In this document: positions 52,925 through 61,590 of the stretch, one piece after another
How the letters are laid out: each line of letters begins with the position of its first letter
Numbering within the stretch: the stretch's first letter is position 1
Source of the DNA: JABDMH01 sp965223105
Lineage (GTDB): Bacteria > Bacteroidota > Bacteroidia > Chitinophagales > Saprospiraceae
Assembly (NCBI GenBank): GCA_965223105.1
Contig: OZ244987.1
Span: 2,666,001-2,730,000, forward strand
Direction: 5' to 3'
Length of the DNA stretch: 64,000 nucleotides
Position numbers and translations under genes: made by a program
Notes under the pieces: model-generated
What the model saw: the letters and a program-made list of their open reading frames with translations, nothing else
What the model was told of the DNA's origin: nothing
Database searches by the model: none

Positions 52925-53284
52925 TTAGTTGTTGGGGGCGCCAATGGCAATCCAAGCATCTATGGTCTCAATATTACATTCACTTAACATCCCTTCGTTT
53001 TGGGGCATTGGGCTAAAGCCAGGCAACTGTTTAATAGCGCCAACCAATCTCCCGTTGTCAACATAAATCAGCATTTGATCATACCCCTCTAGATTCACTC
53101 CGCCAGTCCTGATATCTCCGGCATGACATTTCAAGCATCGATTTTGAATCAATGGGGCGACATCCTGGCTGTATGAGATATTGTCGGTATCACATTTGGG
53201 TTTCATCACGAGATCTTCTTCTGCGTTATAAACACAGCCCAGCATGAAAGCCGAAATAGCCATCATGGAAAGTAATTTGTTCAT
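52925..53284 (-). CDS. Cytochrome c-type lipoprotein
   Basis: From ATG 53284 the protein has 119 residues and a lipoprotein signal (ISAFMLGC, Cys17). It has one haem-binding motif, Cys50-x-x-Cys53-His54 (NRCLKCHAG). The rest (GGVNLEGYDQMLIYVDNGRLVGAIKQLPGFSPMPQNEGMLSECNIETIDAWIAIGAPNN) is typical of small cytochrome-like domains of the PSCyt/DUF1549-neighbour type, with Met-Pro near the axial-ligand position. It would carry electrons at the cell surface or periplasm. It is the first gene of the four-gene operon: cytochrome, OB-fold, YceI, barrel. Confidence 0.75.
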   Translation of the reverse strand: MNKLLSMMAISAFMLGCVYNAEEDLVMKPKCDTDNISYSQDVAPLIQNRCLKCHAGDIRTGGVNLEGYDQMLIYVDNGRLVGAIKQLPGFSPMPQNEGMLSECNIETIDAWIAIGAPNN

Positions 53285-53681
53285 TCTTCCCTCCATTTCT
53301 CTATTAATCCAGTTCTTCTCATGGTTAATTTCTTCAGGTCATGCAGGAGAAAATTACCTATCAATCTCAGATTGGCCATGAAGGTCGCACTAGATCGCAA
53401 CTTTAGATTGACATACGATCCTAAGCATCTCCTTGTTACGGCAAATCACGATCAGGCACTCAAGAATTATATCCCAAATCTTGGCCAGGGCTTCGAATTA
53501 GCATATCTGATACAGCAGTGCAGGTCCTATGTTTCCAGCATACTCACCTATCAACGTGCTAAGGTATAAACTGGGTTTCCGTGATACATCCACAAATGGA
53601 TGAATAGGAATGTTTATAGCCTGAATGAGTCAGATCAGGCTCAAAGCAGAGATCAATGAAGTTGATTACCCCTTTTCTGCG
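53285..53681. other. 397-bp gap between cytochrome operon and response-regulator gene
   Basis: A plus-strand reading of 82 codons (53321-53569) exists but has no family resemblance or promoter, so I do not annotate it. No TAnnTTTG box or hairpin stands out. It may hold the promoter of the four-gene operon in a form not recognisable by eye. Confidence 0.4.
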
Positions 53682-54428
53682 CTAAGAAAGCAGCCATTTC
53701 TTAAAGTGCGGTGACCTTTCCGTACTGACTATGGTTTCCCTTCCAACCGGTGGATCTAGTGTGACCTTCACCCTTCCCTTTGAATAGCTTTGCATACCAG
53801 ATATGGCCTCCATTTGAATAATAAATTGTCGATTGATCCGGAAGAACTTATCTGTATCGAGATTACTTTGCAAATATTCCAAACTCCGATCAACTGGAAA
53901 TCTACGCCCATTATTTGTAACGGCGAATGTAATTTTACTCTCAGAATAGAAATAAGCAACATCTTTCATTTTTAGAAGTGTAAGATTAGGGCCTACTTTG
54001 ACCAAGAGTCTTTGAAGTGACTTATCCTTATCCAGTAGTACATCCATTGCATTAGCTTCATCAGATTTTACCATATCCAATTTTCGAAACTTATCGAGCG
54101 CTCTTTCTAAATCCGGTTTTTTTAAAGGCTTCAGAATATAGTCAATGGAGTGGTATTTGAATGATTGCAATGCATATTCGTCATATGCTGTGGTAAAGAT
54201 AATTGGTACATCAATATTGATTCGTTCGAAAATCTCAAAACAACTTCCATCTGCCAAATGTATATCCATGAAAATTAGATCTGGGGGGATATTATTTTTG
54301 AACCATGCCACTGTAGTCTCAATACTGTCAAGTACATCAACTACAGATAAAGATGGTTCTGCAGATAGTAAGTACTTTCTTAACCTGATGACCGCATTGA
54401 TTTCATCTTCAATTATTAGTGCTCTCAT
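53682..54428 (-). CDS. LytTR-family response regulator
   Basis: The 248-residue protein has a receiver domain with acidic Glu7-Asp8, phospho-acceptor Asp55 (DLIFMDIHL) and Lys100 (YILKPLKK). A LytTR DNA-binding domain occupies about 148-245: LLVKVGPNLTLLKMKDVAYFYSESKITFAVTNNGRRFPVDRSLEYL, then FFRINRQFIIQM. It should bind promoter DNA when phosphorylated. Its ATG overlaps the stop of the sensor gene by four bases, so the pair is translationally coupled. Targets are unknown; the adjacent cytochrome/YceI operon is a plausible candidate. Confidence 0.9.
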   Translation of the reverse strand: MRALIIEDEINAVIRLRKYLLSAEPSLSVVDVLDSIETTVAWFKNNIPPDLIFMDIHLADGSCFEIFERINIDVPIIFTTAYDEYALQSFKYHSIDYILKPLKKPDLERALDKFRKLDMVKSDEANAMDVLLDKDKSLQRLLVKVGPNLTLLKMKDVAYFYSESKITFAVTNNGRRFPVDRSLEYLQSNLDTDKFFRINRQFIIQMEAISGMQSYSKGRVKVTLDPPVGRETIVSTERSPHFKKWLLS

Positions 54429-57328
54429 ATTGGTTGGTTTAGGATCGGTAAACTGACAGTAAATGTGTCATCGGTCTGGTAAATGGTTACACGTTTTTGA
54501 GAAAGCAACCTAAATTGATTCTTAATATTCTGCAAACCGAATTTTGTGGATGGGGTTTTTGTTATTTTAGGTTGAAAATTGTTTTTAACCACTAACCTCT
54601 CCCCTTCTCGATAAATGTCGATCTTCAAGGGCTTCCTCACCGATGTCACATTGTGCTTTACCGCATTTTCTACCAACATCTGTAAACTTAGAGGAGGAAC
54701 AAAGCCAGACTGATCGTCCAAATCCATCCTAAGAATCACGGAATTGCCAAGCCTTTTCTTTAGTAAGTAATAATAATTATTGATTAGCTGTAGCTCCTCG
54801 TCCAGTCGAATCACTTTTTGGTGTCGGTATTGGATAATCGAGCGATAATAATCAGATAATTTTTCAATGTATTCAATGGCTACTTCACTGTCTTCCTCAA
54901 CAATATTGGCCAAGGTATTGAAATTATTGAACAGGAAATGAGGATTAATTTGGGCCTTTAAAAGTTCAAACTGAGATTCAGCTCTTTCACGCTGCAGATT
55001 AGCTTCTCGATTGATGCGCTTTTCCCGGTTTCTTTGATACAGGAAAAAGAAAGCGCCAGTAAGAATTGAACTTGCGGTAACAAACCACCAACGCTGCCAG
55101 TATGGAGGCCATATGGTAAATGAATAGGTGATTTCATTTTGGCTCAGTGGCTGATCGTGTAAAACAGGTTGTGCCTTGAAGGTATATGAGCCTGGAGATA
55201 ATTTGGAGTATGAGACCACCTGATCGCCTGTATATTTCCACTGGAGATCATTTCCAGCCAACTTATAACGCATCGAAACTGCCTGGGGATCAGCAAACCA
55301 GGGAATTTTAGTGGCAAAAGAAAAGAAATTGTTTTTACTGGCAAACTCTGTCTGATGGCTGTAGTCGATGGGTGTGTCAAATAAATTAATCCTATCAAAA
55401 ACAATTTTTGGAGTGTTGATAGGTTGAGTAAGCCATTTTACTAGAATATTGTGCCCTCCAATCCAAATGTGACCATCTGTATCTAGGGCTGTGGAATTTA
55501 AAGGTGGATTCAAGTCACCGACTCCCGATCTTTCCGATAATTTATGTACCACACCCGAGCTTGGTTCAAGAATGTCAATGCCGCTTGCGTGGACGGCTAT
55601 CACGTTCCCATCTTTATCTACTTCAACGGACAGGATGAGATCAGTACTTAGACCATCTCCCTGGGAATAATAAACCGGTGATTTTCCATCATACTTACAC
55701 AAACCTGATGAAGCCGTAGCGATCCAAATATTTCCCGCTGGGTCTTCAGCAAAACTGTAGGCAGTTTTTACCCTGAGCATATTCCTTTCTAGCAGATTGA
55801 CAGGCACTTCGTTTTCAATTTTAATCACGCCGTTGCCATCGGATCCAGCCCACACAACTCCTCTACTGTCCACGAATATTTGGTAGATAAAACTAGCCCC
55901 TAGACCTGTTGACTCGTTCAGATTTATATACTTGAGTTTTCTATTGGCGAACACACTTTCTCCCTGAAAAATTTCAGAAATTCCCCCTAACGTCGCAAGC
56001 CAAATACGATCCTCATAACCAGCAATAGATAGAATACTGCTGTTTGTCAATCCATCGCTTTCGTCAAAGTGCAGAAAAGATGTCCTTGAAGGATTCCACA
56101 CAAAGACTCCACTACCAAAAGTCCCTATCCAAAGATTATAGAATGCATCTTCATACAAGCTGATGACATTTAGATCTTTGCCAAACATCTTAACCAAGGT
56201 GTCCTGCGCTAGTTGGAAAACTCCCCTTTGTGTACCCACCCAGATTTTTCCGAAATGATCTTCTAATATACATTGAAGGTCGCCCAGCTCGTGGTTGAGA
56301 ATCTCCAGACCCCATGCGGCTGAGTAGAGTTCATTTCCACCTACAACCAGCCAAATGTTGTTGCTACGATCTACCAAGATGTTCGAGATCCTTGATTTGT
56401 TTTCATCATCGCCCGGCACCGATAATCTGGTCTGTAAACTCTTGCGATGATCATATCGCAGTAAAGTACCTCTACCCGATTGCAGTAAGATTTCAGAAGG
56501 AGACATGATCATGAGATCCTCAATGGCACCATCATCCCATGAGCTTACCGCAAAATCGATTTGATTGCTAAAAATGTCATAGTGACAAAAGCCATTGACG
56601 TCAAATCCCATCCACATGCCGGTGCGATCTAGTTGTAGAGCGTAGCAAATTTCATCTGGTAGTCCTTCCTCCCTAGAAATATGAATAATTTGATTACCTG
56701 CACTCAGGTTGCAAATATTTACACCATTATCGGTTGCGATCCAGATACGCTGAAGACTATCCAAGGCCATATCATAGATTTGATTGTCAGCAAGACCTGA
56801 AGAAGTGGTAAAAGTGGTTAGCTCTTCTCCATTCCATTGATGTAATCCACTGCCATAAGTGCTGATCCAGATATTACCCGTGGAGTCTCCAACGATCTGA
56901 GTAATCGGTGTATCATCCCATTCGGAAGACTCTTGCCAGAGCTCGATATGATCGATTTCGCTCATTTGGAATACTTCACCAGTCTGGTAGCCTATCCAAT
57001 ATCTATTGGTTCCGTCTTCCCAAATGCACCGAACGTGATTACTCCCAGTATCACTTCTGACGATTTGGGTAAAATTCTGTCCATCGAAACGGTACAGTCC
57101 TTCCACACTTCCGATCCAGACAAATCCTCTCTCGTCTTGCTGTATGAATGTAACTCTTCCACCAGGGTAATCGTGTGGAGCAAAATAGGGGCCTTGTGCC
57201 GAGGCAAAAAGTGCACAAAATCCCAGGTATGCAGTTACCGTAATAAATTTATACCTGGTTGAGTCTATGTCCCGGATCTGGCTTAGAAAGGTCGAAACTT
57301 GCCAAGCTTCAAGAGTAAGAATGGGCAT
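54425..57328 (-). CDS. Two-component sensor kinase with Reg_prop propeller and LytS-type kinase domain
   Basis: I take ATG 57328 (967 residues); a GTG one codon earlier is possible. A hydrophobic segment (YKFITVTAYLGFCALFASAQ, about 26-45) acts as export signal. About 50-640 is a series of two-component-regulator propeller repeats (FVWIGSVEGLYRFDGQNF, NIWISTYGSGLHQWNGEELTTF, RIWIATDNGVNICNL). A Y_Y_Y domain follows (650-735), then a membrane span (WWFVTASSILTGAFFFLYQ), and a cytoplasmic His_kinase (LytS-like) region with His797 in AQINPHFLFNNF and an ATPase part (LVENAVKHNV). It senses an unknown envelope signal and phosphorylates the adjacent LytTR regulator. Confidence 0.88.
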   Translation of the reverse strand: MPILTLEAWQVSTFLSQIRDIDSTRYKFITVTAYLGFCALFASAQGPYFAPHDYPGGRVTFIQQDERGFVWIGSVEGLYRFDGQNFTQIVRSDTGSNHVRCIWEDGTNRYWIGYQTGEVFQMSEIDHIELWQESSEWDDTPITQIVGDSTGNIWISTYGSGLHQWNGEELTTFTTSSGLADNQIYDMALDSLQRIWIATDNGVNICNLSAGNQIIHISREEGLPDEICYALQLDRTGMWMGFDVNGFCHYDIFSNQIDFAVSSWDDGAIEDLMIMSPSEILLQSGRGTLLRYDHRKSLQTRLSVPGDDENKSRISNILVDRSNNIWLVVGGNELYSAAWGLEILNHELGDLQCILEDHFGKIWVGTQRGVFQLAQDTLVKMFGKDLNVISLYEDAFYNLWIGTFGSGVFVWNPSRTSFLHFDESDGLTNSSILSIAGYEDRIWLATLGGISEIFQGESVFANRKLKYINLNESTGLGASFIYQIFVDSRGVVWAGSDGNGVIKIENEVPVNLLERNMLRVKTAYSFAEDPAGNIWIATASSGLCKYDGKSPVYYSQGDGLSTDLILSVEVDKDGNVIAVHASGIDILEPSSGVVHKLSERSGVGDLNPPLNSTALDTDGHIWIGGHNILVKWLTQPINTPKIVFDRINLFDTPIDYSHQTEFASKNNFFSFATKIPWFADPQAVSMRYKLAGNDLQWKYTGDQVVSYSKLSPGSYTFKAQPVLHDQPLSQNEITYSFTIWPPYWQRWWFVTASSILTGAFFFLYQRNREKRINREANLQRERAESQFELLKAQINPHFLFNNFNTLANIVEEDSEVAIEYIEKLSDYYRSIIQYRHQKVIRLDEELQLINNYYYLLKKRLGNSVILRMDLDDQSGFVPPLSLQMLVENAVKHNVTSVRKPLKIDIYREGERLVVKNNFQPKITKTPSTKFGLQNIKNQFRLLSQKRVTIYQTDDTFTVSLPILNQPI

Positions 57329-57492
57329 CACGGCTTCGCTTTTTGTTCAAGAGAGGTTGGAAGCTTCTCTAACCAGGGAGTTCGTTGACAAAGAGGAGCG
57401 AAAGACCAAATCACAGTGTTAATAGGTATTTATTGAGATCTCGATAAGCAACATCCTTTGACCAATGAAAAAAGGAGTGCGAACGACACCTG

Positions 57493-58074
57493 TCATTCAT
57501 TTTCACGACGATGAAATTCAATTTGTATATCAACGTTGATATTCTCCGCTATTTTTTGGCTTACAATTTTTGGGATGGCTATGTTATGATCTTCGAGCAT
57601 GATTACAAAGCTAGCACTAATGGATAAACTACCATCTTCATGGACAGAAATCATACCTTGAATGATTCGTTCCTTCTTTTGACCATGAATCTCAAAGATT
57701 CCCTTTGCTCTTACTAAGTGCTGTTCTGTTTTAGACCAGTCAATGGCCTCAATGATCTTTCCTGAGAAGATTGCCTTTGGATAAAGATTACTCTCAAGGT
57801 AATTTTCATTAAAATGTGTTCTCTGCAGAGCACTATTAAAACCTTGAAAAGAGCTAATATCTAGGGTGAATGCAAAGGTGTTTTCAGTGGGGTCTATGGC
57901 ACCCTTCAAATCATGGGATTCGGCCTCGATAATTTCCAGAGGTGCGTCAGACTTAAAATGGACATAACCATTTTCAGCCAACCAGGTTGTCTGACCAAAT
58001 GCCGACAGAGCCAAGGAAGCAAGGGTTAGTCCGATCAATAATTTCGCTAGGGTGACATGCTTTTGGTGAAACAT
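57493..58074 (-). CDS. YceI-family protein, exported (second of two)
   Basis: From ATG 58074 the protein has 193 residues with a signal peptide (MFHQKHVTLAKLLIGLTLAS... ending AFGQ). The YceI domain follows: GYVHFKSDAPLEIIEAESHDLKGAIDPTENTFAF, RTHFNENYLESNLYPKAIFSGK, SASFVIMLEDHNIAIPKIVSQKIAENI. It probably binds a lipid or isoprenoid in the periplasm. A longer reading to 58272 is rejected because it runs through repeat copy C and yields a cysteine-rich tail unlike YceI. Copy C starts eight bases upstream, so the promoter must lie within or beyond it. It precedes the sensor kinase gene by about 160 bp. Confidence 0.85.
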   Translation of the reverse strand: MFHQKHVTLAKLLIGLTLASLALSAFGQTTWLAENGYVHFKSDAPLEIIEAESHDLKGAIDPTENTFAFTLDISSFQGFNSALQRTHFNENYLESNLYPKAIFSGKIIEAIDWSKTEQHLVRAKGIFEIHGQKKERIIQGMISVHEDGSLSISASFVIMLEDHNIAIPKIVSQKIAENINVDIQIEFHRRENE

Positions 58075-58082
58075 TGACGGTC

Positions 58083-58301
58083 CTAGTGCCGCTTTCATAA
58101 AGTAGCTGATATTGGCGGGGTAGCTGGTTTTTGACAGATCGAATCGAGATGTTGATCGACAGCATCGCAGGCAAAGTCCAACCCGACTGTGTGTCGGTAC
58201 AGGCGGGCGAGCACAGCCGGAGATACTTGAGGGTTTTGCAGATGATGAGATCTTGGAAAGCAGCATGCCCATAGTATTAGATATTTTTCATGAAGCACTA
58301 C
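58083..58301 (+). mobile_element. MITE-like element, copy C
   Basis: It begins CTAGTGCCGCTTTCATAAAG and ends ATATTTTTCATGAAGCACTA, both variants of the copy A ends. Internal blocks GGGGTAGCTGGTTTTTGACA and CAGGCGGGCGAGC match copies A and B. The central hairpin differs here (CCGAC/GTCGG around TGTGT) and the middle is less similar, so this copy is more diverged. It lies eight bases from the start codon of the second YceI gene. No ORF of its own is evident. Confidence 0.65.
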
Positions 58302-58335
58302 TGTGGTAACGCATCAGACTCTAGATCGGCTGCAT

Positions 58336-59784
58336 CTAATCATGTTCAAGGCCCTTATCCGGCTTGATAATCGTGTCAAAGTACTCTCTGAGTTGATCCA
58401 CTCCCAATTCCTTAGAGATGATTTTTTTCTCTTGATCTAAGACAAATACTTTAGGCGTTCGCCTTACATTGTACAACGTCCTGACAAACGATCGTCCTCC
58501 TGTTTTGTCGGAGGCATTGATCAATGCATCGATTTTTTTCTCATCAACAAACTCCCAACACCCAGGCTCATCTTTTAAGACCTTTGTGCAAACCGAAAAT
58601 ACAGAGACCCCTAGCTCACTGTAATCCTCCTGAAATTTAACAAAATGGGGCATCGTTTCCTTACAGTGAGCACAATCATGAGCCCAGAAAACCAGAACAA
58701 TGTACGGTGCGTCGATATCATACAAACTGATGTCTGTACTATCCCGCCGTTGCACAGTGAAGTTTGGTGCAGTTTTTCCAATCAAGGTTGGCTTGGCATC
58801 TCGAGCATTGCCAATAATCTTACTTAGCTGATCCTGGTCAACCCAAGCAGCCTTGCCTTGTCCGTAATACTTTTCTGCAAGATGAACGTATACTGCATCC
58901 ATACCAACAATCTTGCTGGCAGCATAGTCATTGAGAAACTTAATCAGGAACGTACGATAAGCATCGGGAGCAGGCTCCAATTTTGCCAGTAGGTAGTCAA
59001 TGGCCAAAATAATAGAGTCAGGATTTTTTGGGGTAAGTTTATCCAGGTAATAGTTTACCTTATCATACATTACATGCTGCGGAGATCGAATCAGACGATT
59101 GTCGCCGAGGTCAACAAAATCAAAGTAGTGTTTTTTGTAATACAGGTACTTCTTCTGTTGTACTTCCTCTGGTGTGCCTTCATATTCGGGAATTTCAATC
59201 CGAAACCCGCTCTTTATCAATGCTGCAGTAAGGGTTTCTGGATACTCATTCACCAATTGTTTCTGAAAAGTCATTACCTCTTCATTGAGGTGTTGCAGGT
59301 GACCTTCCATTTCTTCTTTCAGCTGGGCATCAAGGGTACTGTCCCTAGCTGCAGTCAAGGAATCGGCACGTTCGCGCATCTGGGCAATGAAGCGCAAGTT
59401 TTCATAAAAGATCTCATTTTCAGTTGACCCTTCAAACTCCACTGTCTTTTCCAGCTGATTTACATCTCCAGCAAAACTAAAATTAGGACGGGAATCATTG
59501 ATCATCAATTGAAAGAACCTGTTATCGGGGGGCATCACTACCAGGTAACTTCCAGGAACTAAAGTATCAGTTCCCTCAAAAGCAAAAGAACCATCACGTA
59601 CAACAGCGGTATCTAAGAGATACTGTTTGTCGGCGAAATAATAGCCCAAGTAAATGGAATCATGCTGGTAATTTTCTAGCTTTCCCTGGATCTGGTAAGC
59701 TATTGTCTGGCCCACCAATTTTCCACTCAGGCATCCAATCCAAAGGGCAATCAGTATACTCCTTCTCATATAGCTGTAATTCAT
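58336..59784 (-). CDS. Thioredoxin-like protein with N-terminal DUF4369-type domain
   Basis: The 482-residue protein has a signal peptide (MRRSILIALWIGCLSGKLVGQ; Met6 is an alternative start). An N-terminal DUF4369-type beta domain follows (AYQIQGKLENYQHDSIYLGYYFADKQYLLDTAVVRDGSFAFEG). Then comes a helical middle section of the DUF5106 kind, and a C-terminal thioredoxin fold from about 335 (IGKTAPNFTVQRRDSTDISLYDIDAPYIVLVFWAHDCAHCKETMPHF). The CxxC motif is DCAHC and the cis-proline segment is RRTPKVFVLD. It is likely a periplasmic thiol-disulfide exchange protein. It ends 34 bp past copy C. Confidence 0.8.
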   Translation of the reverse strand: MNYSYMRRSILIALWIGCLSGKLVGQTIAYQIQGKLENYQHDSIYLGYYFADKQYLLDTAVVRDGSFAFEGTDTLVPGSYLVVMPPDNRFFQLMINDSRPNFSFAGDVNQLEKTVEFEGSTENEIFYENLRFIAQMRERADSLTAARDSTLDAQLKEEMEGHLQHLNEEVMTFQKQLVNEYPETLTAALIKSGFRIEIPEYEGTPEEVQQKKYLYYKKHYFDFVDLGDNRLIRSPQHVMYDKVNYYLDKLTPKNPDSIILAIDYLLAKLEPAPDAYRTFLIKFLNDYAASKIVGMDAVYVHLAEKYYGQGKAAWVDQDQLSKIIGNARDAKPTLIGKTAPNFTVQRRDSTDISLYDIDAPYIVLVFWAHDCAHCKETMPHFVKFQEDYSELGVSVFSVCTKVLKDEPGCWEFVDEKKIDALINASDKTGGRSFVRTLYNVRRTPKVFVLDQEKKIISKELGVDQLREYFDTIIKPDKGLEHD

Positions 59785-59891
59785 TTTTTCTTAGGTGATT
59801 CTTACCTTGCAACATAACTCTTGGTATGATGGAGAGCTCTTCTTCATCGAATAAATTAACCACTTTTTAAACAATTTAGTACATCAATGGA

Positions 59892-60854
59892 CTAGTTATC
59901 CCGGCTTCTGGGTGCGGCGAGCAAATACAAAACCGCCATCCTTACTGCCACCCCATTTTCTACTTGATCCAGAATGATGGCCTGATCAGAGTCTGCTACT
60001 TCACTTGTTAGTTCTACCCCCCTATTGATCGGACCGGGATGCATGATTACCACCGGAGACTTTAGACTCTCGAGTAAGGGGCGATTGATCCCAAAATACT
60101 GGGTGTATTCCCTCAAGGATGGGAAGAATTTGGCATCTTGACGTTCCAACTGGATCCTAAGAACATTGGCAACATCACACCATTCGAGTGTTTGCCTGAT
60201 GTCATAGGATACCAAGACTCCAAGGCTGTCAATGTGTTTAGGAATGAGCGTTGGAGGTCCGCACACCATGACTTCTGCACCAATTTTTTTCAAACAGAAG
60301 ATATTGCTTAGTGCGACCCGTGAATGGAGTATGTCACCCACGATGGCAACTCGTATTCCATTAAGGTTAGGCCCAAAACGCTCTCGGATCGAGTACACGT
60401 CTAACAAGGCTTGTGTAGGATGTTCATGCGTGCCATCGCCTGCATTGACAATATTTGCATGGATGTGTTTGGCAAGAAAAGCTGGAGCACCTGGAGCTGG
60501 ATGGCGCATGACCACCATATCGACCTTCATACTCAATATGTTGTTTACTGTATCGAGTAATGTCTCTCCCTTCTTGACGGAAGAAGCAGCCGCAGAAAAG
60601 TTAACAATATCAGCAGATAACCTTTTTTCAGCCAATTCAAACGAGATTCGTGTTCGAGTTGAGTTTTCGAAGAACAAATTGGCAATGGTGACATCTCTCA
60701 ATGATGGGACTCTCTTGATTGGCCGGTTAATCACTTCCTTAAAACTATCCGCTGTCTCCAAGATTAATTGGATGTCATCTCTTTGTAAGTACTTAATGCC
60801 CAATAAATGCTTTGTGCTCAGGTTAAGGGACGACAGTCTAGATGTTTCAGTCAT
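59892..60854 (-). CDS. pyrB: Aspartate carbamoyltransferase catalytic subunit
   Basis: From ATG 60854 the protein has 320 residues (MTETSRLSSLNLSTKHLLGIKYLQRDDI). The carbamoyl-phosphate site is FFENSTRTRISFELAEKRL, with MRHPAPGAPAFLAKH, NAGDGTHEHPTQALLDVYSIRERFG, and VMHPGPINRGVELTSEVADSDQA. It makes N-carbamoyl-aspartate, the committed pyrimidine step. The start overlaps the pyrR stop by eight bases, so pyrR-pyrB is an operon. The ATG seven codons upstream is not preferred. No regulatory PyrI subunit follows. Confidence 0.95.
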   Translation of the reverse strand: MTETSRLSSLNLSTKHLLGIKYLQRDDIQLILETADSFKEVINRPIKRVPSLRDVTIANLFFENSTRTRISFELAEKRLSADIVNFSAAASSVKKGETLLDTVNNILSMKVDMVVMRHPAPGAPAFLAKHIHANIVNAGDGTHEHPTQALLDVYSIRERFGPNLNGIRVAIVGDILHSRVALSNIFCLKKIGAEVMVCGPPTLIPKHIDSLGVLVSYDIRQTLEWCDVANVLRIQLERQDAKFFPSLREYTQYFGINRPLLESLKSPVVIMHPGPINRGVELTSEVADSDQAIILDQVENGVAVRMAVLYLLAAPRSRDN

Positions 60855-61392
60855 GTTTCTCTGGATATAAAACAACCCGATCTTGCCCAGATATCTCCTG
60901 CCATTCTACTTTTACATAAGCTTCATCGACCGCATCAACGGTTAATCCTACATAGTCACTGGCAATGGGTAAATGTCGATTAAATCGCCGGTCAATTAGG
61001 GTAAGTAATTCGACAAGAGCAGGTCGACCATAGTGTTGTAGTGCTGTCAGCGCTGCGTGAATGGTACGACCCGTATAGAGAACGTCATCCACCAGCACAA
61101 CATTCTTGTTTTCAACGAGAAACTCCATCTCCATTGTACTGGCCTCCAGTGGCTTATCTCTTAGCCGAAAATCATCGCGAAAGAACGTGATGTCCAGTTT
61201 GCCGTATTTGTAGCCGGGATCAGGGATAATTTGATTTAGGCGGTTTATAAGGCGATCTGAAAGCAATACTCCCCTTGGCTGAATCCCTATGATACACGTA
61301 TCTGTAAAGTCATCATATTGCTCAATCAACTGATGACACAGGCGGTCGATGGTTAAGGAGAATCTGGAATCTTCTATGATAACTTTGCTCAT
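60847..61392 (-). CDS. pyrR: Bifunctional pyrimidine regulator/uracil phosphoribosyltransferase PyrR
   Basis: From ATG 61392 the protein has 181 residues (MSKVIIEDSRFSLTIDRLCHQLIEQY). The PRPP-binding loop is NVVLVDDVLYTGRTIHAALTAL, preceded by IGIQPRGVLLSDRL and RDKPLEA, and followed by RPALVELLTLIDRRFNRHLPIASDYVG, all PyrR features. It has uracil phosphoribosyltransferase activity and, in Firmicutes, controls pyr mRNA attenuation; I saw no PyrR-binding loop in the short leader. It is followed by pyrB with an eight-base overlap. A -33/-7 promoter precedes it. Confidence 0.88.
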   Translation of the reverse strand: MSKVIIEDSRFSLTIDRLCHQLIEQYDDFTDTCIIGIQPRGVLLSDRLINRLNQIIPDPGYKYGKLDITFFRDDFRLRDKPLEASTMEMEFLVENKNVVLVDDVLYTGRTIHAALTALQHYGRPALVELLTLIDRRFNRHLPIASDYVGLTVDAVDEAYVKVEWQEISGQDRVVLYPEKHD

Positions 61393-61406
61393 TGTCGGAG
61401 TTGGAT

Positions 61407-61437
61407 CAAAGATACGATACCCTTCTTCATTCGACAA
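61407..61437 (-). promoter_or_regulatory. pyrRB promoter (TTG - 20 bp - TATCTTTG)
   Basis: On the minus strand TTG at 61437-61435 is followed by 20 bases and TATCTTTG at 61414-61407, 15 bases before the pyrR ATG. It is the best -33/-7 pair in the window. It overlaps an upstream alternative reading of pyrR, which argues for the ATG at 61392. Confidence 0.55.
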
Positions 61438-61590
61438 CAACGACTCAATTGTTGGAAAACACCCGCAGTGAAGGCGTTTCCCCAGTGAATTCGTGATGCG
61501 TGAAAAAAAAACAGGGGACCAATTAAACCATGATTAACCAAACGAGTCAATGTAGATGTTATTTACATTCTTAAACCAAAAATTAATATC

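Noticed and set aside
53321..53569. 82-codon plus-strand frame in the gap before the LytTR gene
   Set aside because: Basic, no recognisable domain, no promoter box and no neighbour logic; could be chance.
58075..58272. N-terminal extension of the second YceI reading through to 58272
   Set aside because: It passes through repeat copy C and gives a cysteine- and serine-rich segment; the family start with signal peptide is at 58074.
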